The notes below the pieces were generated by a model. That model was not told the DNA's origin. It was given only the letters and a program-made list of their open reading frames with translations, and searched no databases. 64,000 nucleotides of DNA from Acinetobacter sp. ASP199 (GTDB lineage Bacteria > Pseudomonadota > Gammaproteobacteria > Pseudomonadales > Moraxellaceae): NCBI RefSeq assembly GCF_022700675.1, contig NZ_CP062182.1, positions 1,116,001-1,180,000 of the forward strand, written 5' to 3'. Each line of letters begins with the position of its first letter. The stretch's first letter is position 1. The translations under genes and the position numbers were made by a program. This document shows, piece after piece, positions 53,738-62,787 of this stretch.

Positions 53738-56548
53738 ATGTTTAAATTTGCTGGATCAAGAATGTCACTACGTTTTAAAAAATTAACACTTTCCATGTTT
53801 TTAATGGGCGCGGCGACGCTCAGTTTTGCTCAACCGGTATTGGTAAAAACAGAACAGAATATTGAAGAATATAAACTGGATAATGGTTTAAGAATTGTCC
53901 TTGCACCGAATGATAAAGAAAATAAAACGTTTATGAATACGGTTTATTTCACCGGTTCATTGAACGATCCGCAGGGTAAGGGTGGTCTGGCACATCTCTT
54001 AGAACATTTAGCCTTTAAGGGCACTGAAAATATTAAAGGCGATGAATTCCAGCGCCGTCTGGATCAGTACACACTCTCCTCCAATGCCAGTACGGATTAT
54101 TATTCCACCAAATATACCAATCTGGTTCGTCCTGAAAGCACGGCACTGGCTGCGGTGATTCAGCTTGAAGCTGAACGCATGGACAAACTGGTCTTGCAAG
54201 AAAAATATGTGCCGACTGAAATTGATATCGTTAAACGTGAACGTGAAATCCGTCTGGATCAGCCATTTTCTGTATTGATGGATCAGATCTTTAAATCTGC
54301 TTATGGCAACCAGCATCTCGGTCGTCTGCCAATTGGTGATTTAAATGAGCTGCAATCAATCAATATGCAGGAACTGAATCAATTTTACCGGACTTGGTAT
54401 GCACCAAATAATGCGTATATGGTGATTTCAGGCAAATTTGATAAGAAACAGGTACTGAAATATATTGATCAGCATTTTAGTCCAATCCAGGCGCGTCCTG
54501 TACCAGAACAGCCAAAAGTGCCGGAGTTACGTCCTGAACAGATTAAACAGCGTCAGTTTACTGTGGCTAAAGGCAGTGATTATGCTAAATTCAATATCTA
54601 TCTGAACCGCTCAGAAGTAGCTAAGCAGAACGCATTATCGGTCACACCAACGCTGTATACCTTGCAGCCGAGCGGGCATCTGTATCAGGGTGTGGTCGAG
54701 CAGGGAACGGCGACAGCTGTACAGTCGGCCACCTGGTTAGATAAAGACTTCAATATGGTCTTCATGGGCGCAGTCTATGCCCCGAATCATGATGCAACAA
54801 AGGTCGAACAGGCTTTGCAGAACGGTGTCGAACAGGGTAAAGGTTTTAATGAAACTGAACTGAACCGGGTCAAAAATATGAGCCGCAATGCAGCTGAAAA
54901 TATTAAAAATAATGCAGCAGCGCTAGGTTCACGCCTGAGTGATTATATTGCGTCTTCCAATGGGGACTGGGCAAAATATTTTAAAGATCTGAATGCGATT
55001 CAAAACCTGACTGTGGCGGATGCTAACACCATTTATAAAGATTTCTTTAAAGCGGAATACCGTATCCAGGGTAATATTGTGCCTACACCTGAAGATCAGA
55101 AAAAAGCCAAACAGCAGGAACAGCTAGCAGAAGCCAAACCAACTCTGGACCAACAGCCTGTCACTGAAGAACCATTAAAAGATGTTTCGGTTTATCAGGC
55201 TGAAGTGAAGCAGTATGTGAAGGAGTCAAAAAAGCTACTTACAAGTAAAGAAAAGCAGATCCAGCGTGGCAAACTGCAAAATGGCATTCAGTATGCTTTG
55301 TTCCCCACCCAAACCCGTGATGACAAAGTCTATTCAACGATTGCCTTGGATTTCGGTACAGCTGAAACACTCAAGCATAAGGGTGAATTGCTGGATCTGA
55401 TGGCTTACTTAATCATGCGTGCCTCTGAAACTCAGAGCTTGCAACAGATTTCAGACAAGACCATTGAAGTGAGTGGCTCGGCCAATGTCAGTGCTTCAGG
55501 TAATGGCCTGAATATTTCGATTTCAGCCAAGAAAGAACATTTTGAGGAATATTTTAAATATATTCTGGACGTGTTGAAGAATCCAACTTTTGAGCAGGGT
55601 CAGTTTGACCTGATCAAGTCTCAGTCCTTGTCTAGTCTGGATCGTCCTTATACAGAACCGAATACAGTGACCAGTCTGACTTTTGCGCGTCTGCTTGAGC
55701 GTTATGAGCCGGGAGATTTGCGTTATCACTTTGAACCTGATTTGTCTAAACAGCAGATCCAGGCAGCGACGCGTGAACAGGTTCAGCAGTTATATCAACG
55801 TTTCTTCAAAACTCATCATGCTCGTGTCGCAGTGACCGGTGACTTTAAACCTAAAGCGATGCAGACACTGATCAAGCAGGAATTTGAAGATTGGAATAGC
55901 AATGAGCCTTATGCACGCCTCGAGTCTGAATATGTGGCACGTACTGCTGAAAAGGTACATGCATTATCGGAACAGCGCGAGTTTGGCAGCTATGTCGCCG
56001 CCATTTCAATTCCGGTGGGTTCAGATCATCCAGATGTACCAGCATTACTGGTGTTAAGACACATTTTGGGTGATTCGCAACTGTCTTCACGCTTGGCACA
56101 GGAATTACGTGAAAAGAATGCCTTGGTCTATGGCTTTAGTGCCAATGTGGATTTCGCTGAATGGGACAACGCCGGTGCCTTGGCCTTTGGTGCGAACTAT
56201 ACCGCAGGACGATCTGGTCAAGTATCGGATTCAATACGTAAGGTGATTGCTGAGTTACGTAGTAAAGGTGTCACTGCACAAGAAGTCGAAGCTGCAAAAG
56301 CCAGTATTCTGAAAAAACGTGTCACTGCACTGGAAGATGATCGCCGTATTCATAGCATGCTGGTGCCTCAGCTGGAACGTAACCGTGACCTGAACTATCG
56401 TCAGAAACGCGACCGCGCGGTGGCAGCATTAACCAAAGCAGATATCGATGCAGTGATTCAGAAATATTTAAATGCAGATCAGCTGGTCGAAGTAATGTCA
56501 GATCAATATGGGCAGCCAGTAAATCAGGTGACATTAACCCAAAACTAA
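53738..56548 (+). CDS. M16 (pitrilysin-type) zinc protease, PqqL/FusC-like
   Basis: 936 residues with a signal peptide (core LTLSMFLMGAATLSFA; ATG 53762 is an alternative start). Inverted zinc motif HLLEH (residues 86-90), then three further M16 half-domains including a second, non-catalytic M16 core (about 500-900). Four-domain periplasmic M16 proteases of this size include E. coli PqqL and Pectobacterium FusC, which cleaves imported ferredoxin for iron. A Fur box covers the promoter, so induction in low iron is expected. No TonB-dependent receptor gene is adjacent. Confidence 0.88.
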   Translation: MFKFAGSRMSLRFKKLTLSMFLMGAATLSFAQPVLVKTEQNIEEYKLDNGLRIVLAPNDKENKTFMNTVYFTGSLNDPQGKGGLAHLLEHLAFKGTENIKGDEFQRRLDQYTLSSNASTDYYSTKYTNLVRPESTALAAVIQLEAERMDKLVLQEKYVPTEIDIVKREREIRLDQPFSVLMDQIFKSAYGNQHLGRLPIGDLNELQSINMQELNQFYRTWYAPNNAYMVISGKFDKKQVLKYIDQHFSPIQARPVPEQPKVPELRPEQIKQRQFTVAKGSDYAKFNIYLNRSEVAKQNALSVTPTLYTLQPSGHLYQGVVEQGTATAVQSATWLDKDFNMVFMGAVYAPNHDATKVEQALQNGVEQGKGFNETELNRVKNMSRNAAENIKNNAAALGSRLSDYIASSNGDWAKYFKDLNAIQNLTVADANTIYKDFFKAEYRIQGNIVPTPEDQKKAKQQEQLAEAKPTLDQQPVTEEPLKDVSVYQAEVKQYVKESKKLLTSKEKQIQRGKLQNGIQYALFPTQTRDDKVYSTIALDFGTAETLKHKGELLDLMAYLIMRASETQSLQQISDKTIEVSGSANVSASGNGLNISISAKKEHFEEYFKYILDVLKNPTFEQGQFDLIKSQSLSSLDRPYTEPNTVTSLTFARLLERYEPGDLRYHFEPDLSKQQIQAATREQVQQLYQRFFKTHHARVAVTGDFKPKAMQTLIKQEFEDWNSNEPYARLESEYVARTAEKVHALSEQREFGSYVAAISIPVGSDHPDVPALLVLRHILGDSQLSSRLAQELREKNALVYGFSANVDFAEWDNAGALAFGANYTAGRSGQVSDSIRKVIAELRSKGVTAQEVEAAKASILKKRVTALEDDRRIHSMLVPQLERNRDLNYRQKRDRAVAALTKADIDAVIQKYLNADQLVEVMSDQYGQPVNQVTLTQN

Positions 56549-56563
56549 ACCTGTAAATTCGAT

Positions 56564-56594
56564 AAAAAAACCCTCCATTTATGAAGGGTTTTTT
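56564..56594 (+). terminator. Terminator of the M16 protease gene
   Basis: AAAAAACCCTCCAT and ATGAAGGGTTTTTT pair around a short loop, with one mismatch, then a T-run. Confidence 0.8.
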
Positions 56595-56610
56595 ATTTGA
56601 AAATAATTAT

Positions 56611-56865
56611 TTAAGTTGCTCGATAGCTAAAACCAAGACCACCGATGATGCCAGCAAGCACCGCGAGTTGAGGCTGCCATCCATAGATGAGAAATAAGAA
56701 TATATAGACACCGCCACCCATCAAAATCGATCCAATGGCAATATCATAATTAAGCGGATGTTTGATGAGTTATTGATAGTAGTAAGAGCTGATCCAACTC
56801 ACACATACTATCAAAACCACACACCCAGTTTTTTGACCGAAACTGACATGATTAATCTCAAGCAT
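56611..56865 (-). pseudogene. Small membrane-protein gene interrupted by an in-frame stop
   Basis: On the minus strand an ATG at 56865 opens 31 codons (hydrophobic CVVLIVCVSWIS near the end), then TAA, then in the same frame 52 more codons to TAA 56611 with a clear membrane hairpin (AIGSILMGGGVYIFLFLIYG and LAVLAGIIGGLGF). Read through, this would be an 84-residue two-to-three-helix membrane protein. Either a decayed gene, a sequencing error, or the second part uses its own start. It begins 15 bp after the amidohydrolase stop. Confidence 0.4.
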
Positions 56866-56879
56866 TGAGCAACTCGTCA

Positions 56880-57941
56880 CTACAATCGATAAAAGGTTTT
56901 TGCATTATCATAAAAGACAGATTTTAAAGCATTTTCATCATAGTGATGCACGATATCGCTAAAGGCACCAATGATATCAACTAGATTGGCACTCACCCGG
57001 TCCATAGGGAAATTAGAAGCAAACATGGTGCGATCCGTTCCAAAGCATTTTAGGGCATGCTGAATCAGAGGTGCGGCATGTTCAATCAGCTCCGCTTTGG
57101 AGGCTAATCGTCGCTGTTGATGAAATTGATGACCCAGCACTGGCATAAATAGTGCAGAGACTTTGGTCATGACATTCGGACACTCTGCCAGTTTTGCCAG
57201 ATCTGCCTGCCAGTTTTCTAAAATCCTTTGCCTTTCCTGCGCAGTTTTTCCAGTACCTTTACCGACTTTACCAAAGAGACCAACTGGCGTACCGAGATGA
57301 TCCAGCACAATCGGTGTTTCAGGGAAGTTTTTGGCAAGATGAATCACATCAGAAATCTGGGTGGAATAGACCCAGGCATCAAAACTCAGTCCGGCTTTAG
57401 CCAGATGTTCAAATCCTTTCAGGAATTTTTTATTGAGATACAGGTGCGGTTCATCAGCCCAGGCATGTACGCCTTTATCCGGATGCACGGAAGCCATTTT
57501 ACGGATCCCACGAAATTTAGGCGAAGCTTCCTGATGGAGTTGCAGTAACTTTTTAAAGTCTTTCCTTCGTGGATCCGCCGTAGCCACAATTGCACCCAGT
57601 GCCAGATCATGTGCCTGAAAAGGCAAGCCGGCTATAAATCGGGTTTCATTGACGACACCTGTGCCTTTGTGTTCATGCCAGCCAGCTTCAATATGTACCA
57701 CCTGTTCGACCTGATAATGACCAATATCCTGTTTGTAATGGGCAGGCAGATAAGGTGCGGTAATGTGTTCAGTCAGACCTATCGTCTCAATAATCGGTTT
57801 TGGATTCAGGAGGCGCACCATACGGTCCAGCAGGCGGGGATACTTACCAAACAGTTTGACTGCCAGTGCTGCTGCATGAGGGGTGTGATATGGATCCCAT
57901 TGATGGATATGTGGGTCGATGATAGGGAAATTGAGCTGCAT
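56880..57941 (-). CDS. Amidohydrolase family protein (2-pyrone-dicarboxylate lactonase-like)
   Basis: 353 residues from ATG 57941, chosen for AAGGAAAG just upstream; in-frame sequence to 58007 is leader. TIM-barrel amidohydrolase_2 with metal motif DPHIH (about residue 9), HIEAGWHE (about 88), an IVLDHLGTP segment (about 211) and the C-terminal FASNFPMDR with the catalytic-site Asp (about 312). Such enzymes act on lactones or decarboxylate small rings; this substrate is not assignable. Single-gene unit. Confidence 0.82.
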   Translation of the reverse strand: MQLNFPIIDPHIHQWDPYHTPHAAALAVKLFGKYPRLLDRMVRLLNPKPIIETIGLTEHITAPYLPAHYKQDIGHYQVEQVVHIEAGWHEHKGTGVVNETRFIAGLPFQAHDLALGAIVATADPRRKDFKKLLQLHQEASPKFRGIRKMASVHPDKGVHAWADEPHLYLNKKFLKGFEHLAKAGLSFDAWVYSTQISDVIHLAKNFPETPIVLDHLGTPVGLFGKVGKGTGKTAQERQRILENWQADLAKLAECPNVMTKVSALFMPVLGHQFHQQRRLASKAELIEHAAPLIQHALKCFGTDRTMFASNFPMDRVSANLVDIIGAFSDIVHHYDENALKSVFYDNAKTFYRL

Positions 57942-58037
57942 GACTTTCCTTGTTGTTATTGGAATAATTCTTATCGCTATATAGAAGTAAAATAATACAG
58001 GCGTCAATGCAGAAAGTTAATCTAAAATTGCCAGGCA

Positions 58038-58058
58038 TAAAAAAAGCCCCGAAGGGCT
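58038..58058 (-). terminator. Terminator of the DUF3144 gene
   Basis: On the minus strand AGCCC-TTCG-GGGCT is followed by TTTTTTT; 6 bp past the stop codon. Confidence 0.88.
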
Positions 58059-58063
58059 AAGCA

Positions 58064-58465
58064 TTAATGATCGTGGTCATGATCATGTTTATGCTTATTG
58101 GCATGGAATTCTTCGTTATGACGGAAACGTAAGTAGTTTTCAAACTGCTCGCAGTACTCGTCATAATTGTCTTCCAGCATCATCTGGAACTGCTGAAGAA
58201 CGTAAGACATCACCTGATCTTTGGCATCACGCATTTCATTGCCATCTTTGAAATTGTTGGCTGCCACCCAGGTATTAAAACGGGCAGTCGCAAACAGCAT
58301 CGAAGCGCTGACCTGACCGCGTTTTTCACTCGGGCTTTCCTGTGAGCCTTTTTCTACGCGGCTGAACTCGTTGGCTTGCTTGATAAATTCATCAGCACGT
58401 TCAAAGAATGCAGCATTTAACGCTTCTTCTTCGGTTACATCGGTCGCTTCAATCTTTTGAACCAT
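58064..58465 (-). CDS. DUF3144 protein with His-rich tail
   Basis: 133 residues. Helical DUF3144 domain (about 15-118: FERADEFIKQAN, SASMLFATARFNTWVAAN, YCEQFENYLRFR) and a C-terminal HANKHKHDHDHDH tail of alternating His and Asp that should bind Zn, Ni or other metals. The tail is a striking addition to an otherwise plain domain. Function unknown; AGGAAAAATTC before the ATG. Confidence 0.82.
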   Translation of the reverse strand: MVQKIEATDVTEEEALNAAFFERADEFIKQANEFSRVEKGSQESPSEKRGQVSASMLFATARFNTWVAANNFKDGNEMRDAKDQVMSYVLQQFQMMLEDNYDEYCEQFENYLRFRHNEEFHANKHKHDHDHDH

Positions 58466-58575
58466 GAATTTTTCCTGACACTAAAATCTTAATCGACTCA
58501 TTATAGGCAAAGCCTTGCAGAAACTAAACCTTTGCCTTAATCTAAAAATAGCCTAAGCATAAAAATGTGATTCCC

Positions 58576-59208
58576 ATGCAAGATGCAATTGCTGTACAAA
58601 GCCTGAAAAGTGACATTGCCTTATTACGCCAAAATATCTGGCCTCCGGTAAATCTGGCCAATGTCGAAGGGCTGCCAATTTACTATGGCAGCAAGTCACA
58701 GGTGGAAGAATATTATCGTCAGTGGACTGGTCTGATTGAAAGGGCACAGGATCTGTTTCAGCCCTTTATGGAAGATGAAGTGCTGGATGCGGTTCATTTG
58801 CCGAGCCACCTAAATCTGCCATTATTCTATTTTCATGTCGATCGTATCCGGATCAATAAAACCCGTGCCAAAGAATCAAAAACTTTTCGTGGCATTGCCA
58901 GTCTGATAGAAAAATGCGGTCAATTTGAGCCGGCGCAGATTCAGGCAATGCAACGCTGGTTAGACAGTGATGAGACAGCAGCATTGGTGGCACATCGTGA
59001 ATTTGTTGATTTGCGCACTTATGTGTTTCAACACGGGCAAAGTGAATATACTCGGACTCGATTCTATGTGAATGGTATTGTCCTGAGCGTAGAGCAGCAT
59101 TTCGAACTGGTAGATGCACGAGATAAGCCACGTAAACAGCGCAGTGACAGTTATAACGATCCGCTTGCCGATAACAATACCTGGAAAGTGTACGGTAAAT
59201 ATCGTTAA
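58576..59208 (+). CDS. Conserved hypothetical protein, 210 residues
   Basis: ATG 58576 (MQDAIAVQSL); a GTG at 58567 adds three residues. Soluble, no signal or membrane segment. Helical N-terminal half with IYYGSKSQVEEYYRQWTG, and a charged C-terminus (DKPRKQRSDSYNDPLADN) that may be flexible. I recognise no family. The MITE copy B begins 10 bp past its stop and supplies the 3' flank; I see no independent terminator. Confidence 0.7.
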   Translation: MQDAIAVQSLKSDIALLRQNIWPPVNLANVEGLPIYYGSKSQVEEYYRQWTGLIERAQDLFQPFMEDEVLDAVHLPSHLNLPLFYFHVDRIRINKTRAKESKTFRGIASLIEKCGQFEPAQIQAMQRWLDSDETAALVAHREFVDLRTYVFQHGQSEYTRTRFYVNGIVLSVEQHFELVDARDKPRKQRSDSYNDPLADNNTWKVYGKYR

Positions 59209-59218
59209 GTGTTTATTA

Positions 59219-59369
59219 GGGTTCTTTCATAAATCATTTTTGAATCACTGTAATGGAAATTCCCTCATCCTCTTGCGAAGTAACACTTCTCATCCCAGAG
59301 GTAGAAGGAACTTTCAATATCCATTTAAATATGAATATAACGATCATTTCTTAATTTATGAAAGATATC
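59219..59369 (-). mobile_element. MITE copy B (151 bp, internally deleted, inverted)
   Basis: Same element as at 24379 in opposite orientation, flanked by TA (59217-59218, 59370-59371). Its outer end is GGGTTCTTTCATAAATCA on the plus strand; the other end reads GATATCTTTCATAAAT. It lacks about 64 bp of the interior, which includes the palindrome-bearing block, with short GAGG repeats at the join, consistent with slippage or recombination. Confidence 0.75.
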
Positions 59370-59376
59370 TATTGAT

Positions 59377-60834
59377 CTATTTTTTCCAGAAAGGCTGTAC
59401 TTGAGCAAATTGCTGTAACTCTACCTGAATTTCCTTTTGCAGTCGCTGTTGCTCCGCATATAACCAGCCAAGCACAAACCAGGCTTTAGGTTTTCGTTTC
59501 GCATAAGGCTGATACAGGCTTTCTGCAACATGCAGGTCATTAAATTGCCCTAGACTTTCCTGTAACGGTTTTAAAGCCTTGATATAGTTTTTCACCTGTT
59601 TGGCCGGAAACAGGTTATGCAGAAATTCGGTGTTATAGCGTAAACGCTTTACCCGCTTACGGGTACGATGCTGATCTTCAATTGCGAGCTCACAAAACTG
59701 TTCGGCATCGGCGCAGATTTGCTGATGTAATTTGCTTAGACGCTTATACAGCACACGAATATCTGTACTGATCTGTTTAGGTTCAGCCTCACTATAACGG
59801 AGTAAGTCCAGTATCAGATAATTGGTTTCTGGCTCTCGGAACACCTGTTCTACTTGAATATTTTCTTCTGTTGCCGGTGGTAAGGTCAGGACTGGTGATC
59901 CGGCAGCTTCAAGTTGTGGCAATAAACTTTCTGCCAGGGCATCCCGATCGCGTGCTGCACCGAGTTGCTGAAAAATCTCAGTCAGTTGTTCCACCCAAAT
60001 TAGAGGAATTTCTAGCTCATCGACATTAAAAAAGCGTAAGGCACTGCGCAGACGACGGATAGCGACCCGAGCTTGATGAATATGTTCACTGTCATAATGT
60101 TCAGTAGACAGCGCCGTCGCATTAGGAAGTAGGTGTTGCAAGGTATTTCTAATAATTTTCTGCAACATGCCATGTAGGCTATCATTCTTGCTTAACTCAA
60201 GTGGCATTTGATGTTGAGCAGGTGTAATACTGCTGCCTTCAATCAAGGCATAGCCACGATCTGACTTGCTGCGGCTGTCCAGCCATAAATCATAACGCTG
60301 GATCCAGGGCTGTACAAATTCGATCAGTTCACTAAGTTGTCCCTGTTTTAGTTCAAATTCCAGCTCATAGATGGCAATAAATTCTGTACCATGCCGGATT
60401 TCACCTTGATCAAACGCAATTTCAATCACGCTGTTTTTATAGTTTTCTACATGAATAGAACGCTGCACTTCGGTTTCAAATTGCAGAATTAAAGGAGTTT
60501 TTAATGAGCCTAATGCTTCTTTGAGCAGTTCACTGACTTCAGGATAACTTTTATAGTGTTTGAGCTCACATTGTTCTGGCTGTTCTTTTCCTAACTCAAA
60601 TTCCACTTCCAGACGCTCAAAAGGCTGTTTCCCGGGAGCTTTAAGAGTCTGTAGCCAGATTTCATTTTCCAGGCGCTGCCGTAAAGCAATCGCATGTTCG
60701 CGCAGTTGTAAATCAGCCGTATCAAAATAACGAGCCCAGAGATTATTACGCACTAGCGTTAAACTGGCAAAGTCTTGTTGCAGCTGTGCGTGCATGTGAG
60801 AAGGGACTTGGAATTTGAGTTCGATTTCTGCCAT
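59377..60834 (-). CDS. CYTH-CHAD domain protein
   Basis: 485 residues. N-terminal CYTH triphosphate-tunnel domain with the signature EIELKF (residues 3-8; ExExK) and further basic/acidic pairs, then a CHAD helical domain (about 220-470) with conserved HQARVAIRRLRSALR (about 262) and HRTRKRVKRLRYN (about 393) that in the family bind polyphosphate. CYTH enzymes hydrolyse inorganic triphosphate or long-chain polyphosphate. Intact partner of the diverged paralogue 161 bp upstream on the same strand. Confidence 0.88.
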   Translation of the reverse strand: MAEIELKFQVPSHMHAQLQQDFASLTLVRNNLWARYFDTADLQLREHAIALRQRLENEIWLQTLKAPGKQPFERLEVEFELGKEQPEQCELKHYKSYPEVSELLKEALGSLKTPLILQFETEVQRSIHVENYKNSVIEIAFDQGEIRHGTEFIAIYELEFELKQGQLSELIEFVQPWIQRYDLWLDSRSKSDRGYALIEGSSITPAQHQMPLELSKNDSLHGMLQKIIRNTLQHLLPNATALSTEHYDSEHIHQARVAIRRLRSALRFFNVDELEIPLIWVEQLTEIFQQLGAARDRDALAESLLPQLEAAGSPVLTLPPATEENIQVEQVFREPETNYLILDLLRYSEAEPKQISTDIRVLYKRLSKLHQQICADAEQFCELAIEDQHRTRKRVKRLRYNTEFLHNLFPAKQVKNYIKALKPLQESLGQFNDLHVAESLYQPYAKRKPKAWFVLGWLYAEQQRLQKEIQVELQQFAQVQPFWKK

Positions 60835-60921
60835 CGGGTGCTTCTCCTCGATACGGCTTTTAATACTTATAATAGTGAATATAGCCCAAAGAGATGGGAA
60901 AAGATAAGCTACAAATGCAAC

Positions 60922-60951
60922 AAAAAAGCACCTCTGTGGCAGAAGTGCTTT
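60922..60951 (-). terminator. Terminator of the diverged CYTH gene
   Basis: AAGCACTTCTG-CCA-CAGAGGTGCTT on the minus strand, one G-T pair, followed by T-run. Confidence 0.8.
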
Positions 60952-60995
60952 AGGATAGATTTTCTACAACTCTAATAAAATTTGCTAAAGCGACT

Positions 60996-62453
60996 TTATT
61001 TTAAAAACTTGCGGCTCACCAGGAACTGTTCTGTGGCTTCTAGCAGTTTTTGTGCATAAACTTCCTGTTTGGCAGTCAGCCAGCCCAGGACAAACCAGTC
61101 ACTGGCTTCAAGCTCGGTCTGTTGAATATATACTGCAGAGGAGGCCAGGATTTGGTATTCGGCTGCTGCTAGCTGCGCATCATTCAGCGCCTTGCTGTAT
61201 TTTTGAAGATTTTTCACATCATAAATAGAAGTCAGAATTGGAAAGCTGAACTTCAGCTCCTGAATACGCACCGCAAGCAGATCCAGTTGTTCAAAATCAT
61301 GGATTTCAGTCTGGTTCATCTGCTCTTGTAAAGCTTTATATTGCTGTTGCAAAGTTGCCTGCGCGACAGTCCTTAAATCCTGCGTATTTTTGATATCTTC
61401 TGTCAGGCTAAAGATCAGCAGTTCCAGATAGTGATGCACATTTTGTGTCGACTTCACCAGATTACCCAGTTTTTCCTTGGCATATAAAATGTCTTTATTT
61501 AGGTTTTCTGCTGTGGTCGGATTCTGTAAAAAGGCGGCTAAGGTGCTTTGCATATGCTGTAAATGCTGCAAATGTTCAAACTGCTTTTTAAACGCTTCCA
61601 GCTGATGTGCCCATTTGTCTGAAATGCCAGAATGCCAGTTTTTAAATAAAAGAACGCTTAGATACAAATGCTCGAGTGCCTGCTGAGCCTGATCGATATG
61701 CTCCTGTTTTGCTACCTGTGCCGAGATTGCTGCGATATTTGGCAGTAAATGCTGCATCTGCTGGGCAATCAGGCTGCATAAAGCTTTGGCTGCACTATCT
61801 TTTTTGCTGAGCTGGAATTCTTTGGCTTGGACTGCCGGGCTGACTTTTTGCTGAGTTGCAAGCAGGTTACCGATTTCTGCCTTGCTGCGGACATCGAGCC
61901 ATAGTTGATATTTCTTGACCCATTCAAAGCTGAAAGCCAATAACTGTTCAACTGAACCGCTTTTTAGTTCAAATTCAACCTCATGCACTTCCTGTTCGGC
62001 TTCCAAGGTCCGGATGGCGCCGACATCGAGCGCAACCTCAATTTCAGTGCCTTCATATTCAATCACACGCAAGGTACGGGCAATATCTGTTTCAAACTGT
62101 AGCTTGAGCTGGTTGACCTGATCACCCAGTGCGTGATTTAAAATCTTCTGTGCTTCTGGTGCAGCGGCATAAATATCCAGATCCAGTTCAGGTGTCCGTT
62201 CCAGTTCACCTAAGTCATGATTATGTTCAAAACGTTCAATATGGCTTTTACCTGCGGCTTTTAGGGTTTGTACCCAGCGTGTGCCTTCCAGGCGCTGACG
62301 CAGGGCTACGCCATTTCTCGAGAGCAGACGGTCTTCGGTATCATAGTATTTGGCTTGCAGTTGAATCTGTTCGGATTTCTTTGGATCAAGTGCCTTTAAC
62401 AGCGCATTGCGACGCGCTGCAGGAATCTGAAATTTAAGTTCAACTTCAACCAT
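60996..62453 (-). CDS. CYTH domain protein with degenerate CHAD-like half
   Basis: 485 residues from ATG 62453 (MVEVELKFQIP), with AGGAC 8 bp upstream; the open frame to 62546 is leader. Same length and layout as the 59377 gene. The CYTH half keeps EVELKF and the sequence LRQRLEGTRWVQTLKA. In the second half the CHAD basic motifs are gone: the HxxRxxxRRLR helix reads HIDQAQQALEHLY (about 293), and the later basic helix reads VRIQELKFS. Polyphosphate binding by this half is therefore unlikely. A tandem duplication that has diverged. Confidence 0.85.
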   Translation of the reverse strand: MVEVELKFQIPAARRNALLKALDPKKSEQIQLQAKYYDTEDRLLSRNGVALRQRLEGTRWVQTLKAAGKSHIERFEHNHDLGELERTPELDLDIYAAAPEAQKILNHALGDQVNQLKLQFETDIARTLRVIEYEGTEIEVALDVGAIRTLEAEQEVHEVEFELKSGSVEQLLAFSFEWVKKYQLWLDVRSKAEIGNLLATQQKVSPAVQAKEFQLSKKDSAAKALCSLIAQQMQHLLPNIAAISAQVAKQEHIDQAQQALEHLYLSVLLFKNWHSGISDKWAHQLEAFKKQFEHLQHLQHMQSTLAAFLQNPTTAENLNKDILYAKEKLGNLVKSTQNVHHYLELLIFSLTEDIKNTQDLRTVAQATLQQQYKALQEQMNQTEIHDFEQLDLLAVRIQELKFSFPILTSIYDVKNLQKYSKALNDAQLAAAEYQILASSAVYIQQTELEASDWFVLGWLTAKQEVYAQKLLEATEQFLVSRKFLK

Positions 62454-62787
62454 GATAAATGTCCTGTTTGTGCTGTCCATAAAGGTGATAGACAGAGCTG
62501 ATGATGCTTTGCATATGTTGTGAAATTGAGCGCATGCACGCAGCAATCATGTTTTTAATTTTTAAGTCGAAGATTGTAACCAAAATCATTTTTTTAGTAA
62601 GACTTGACCGGGCTAGAAAAATCATGAACCTGTTTAAATTGATAGAATTTATTCATACCTAAGCAGTTGAAAGCATGCTAGATTCAAGGAAAATTAAACA
62701 TAGCTGAGAAATCTCGCTGCATGAAATCGCACTTTTAAATGTTTAAATAATGCGCTAATGTGAAATTAAAAATATCAGGATGATGCC

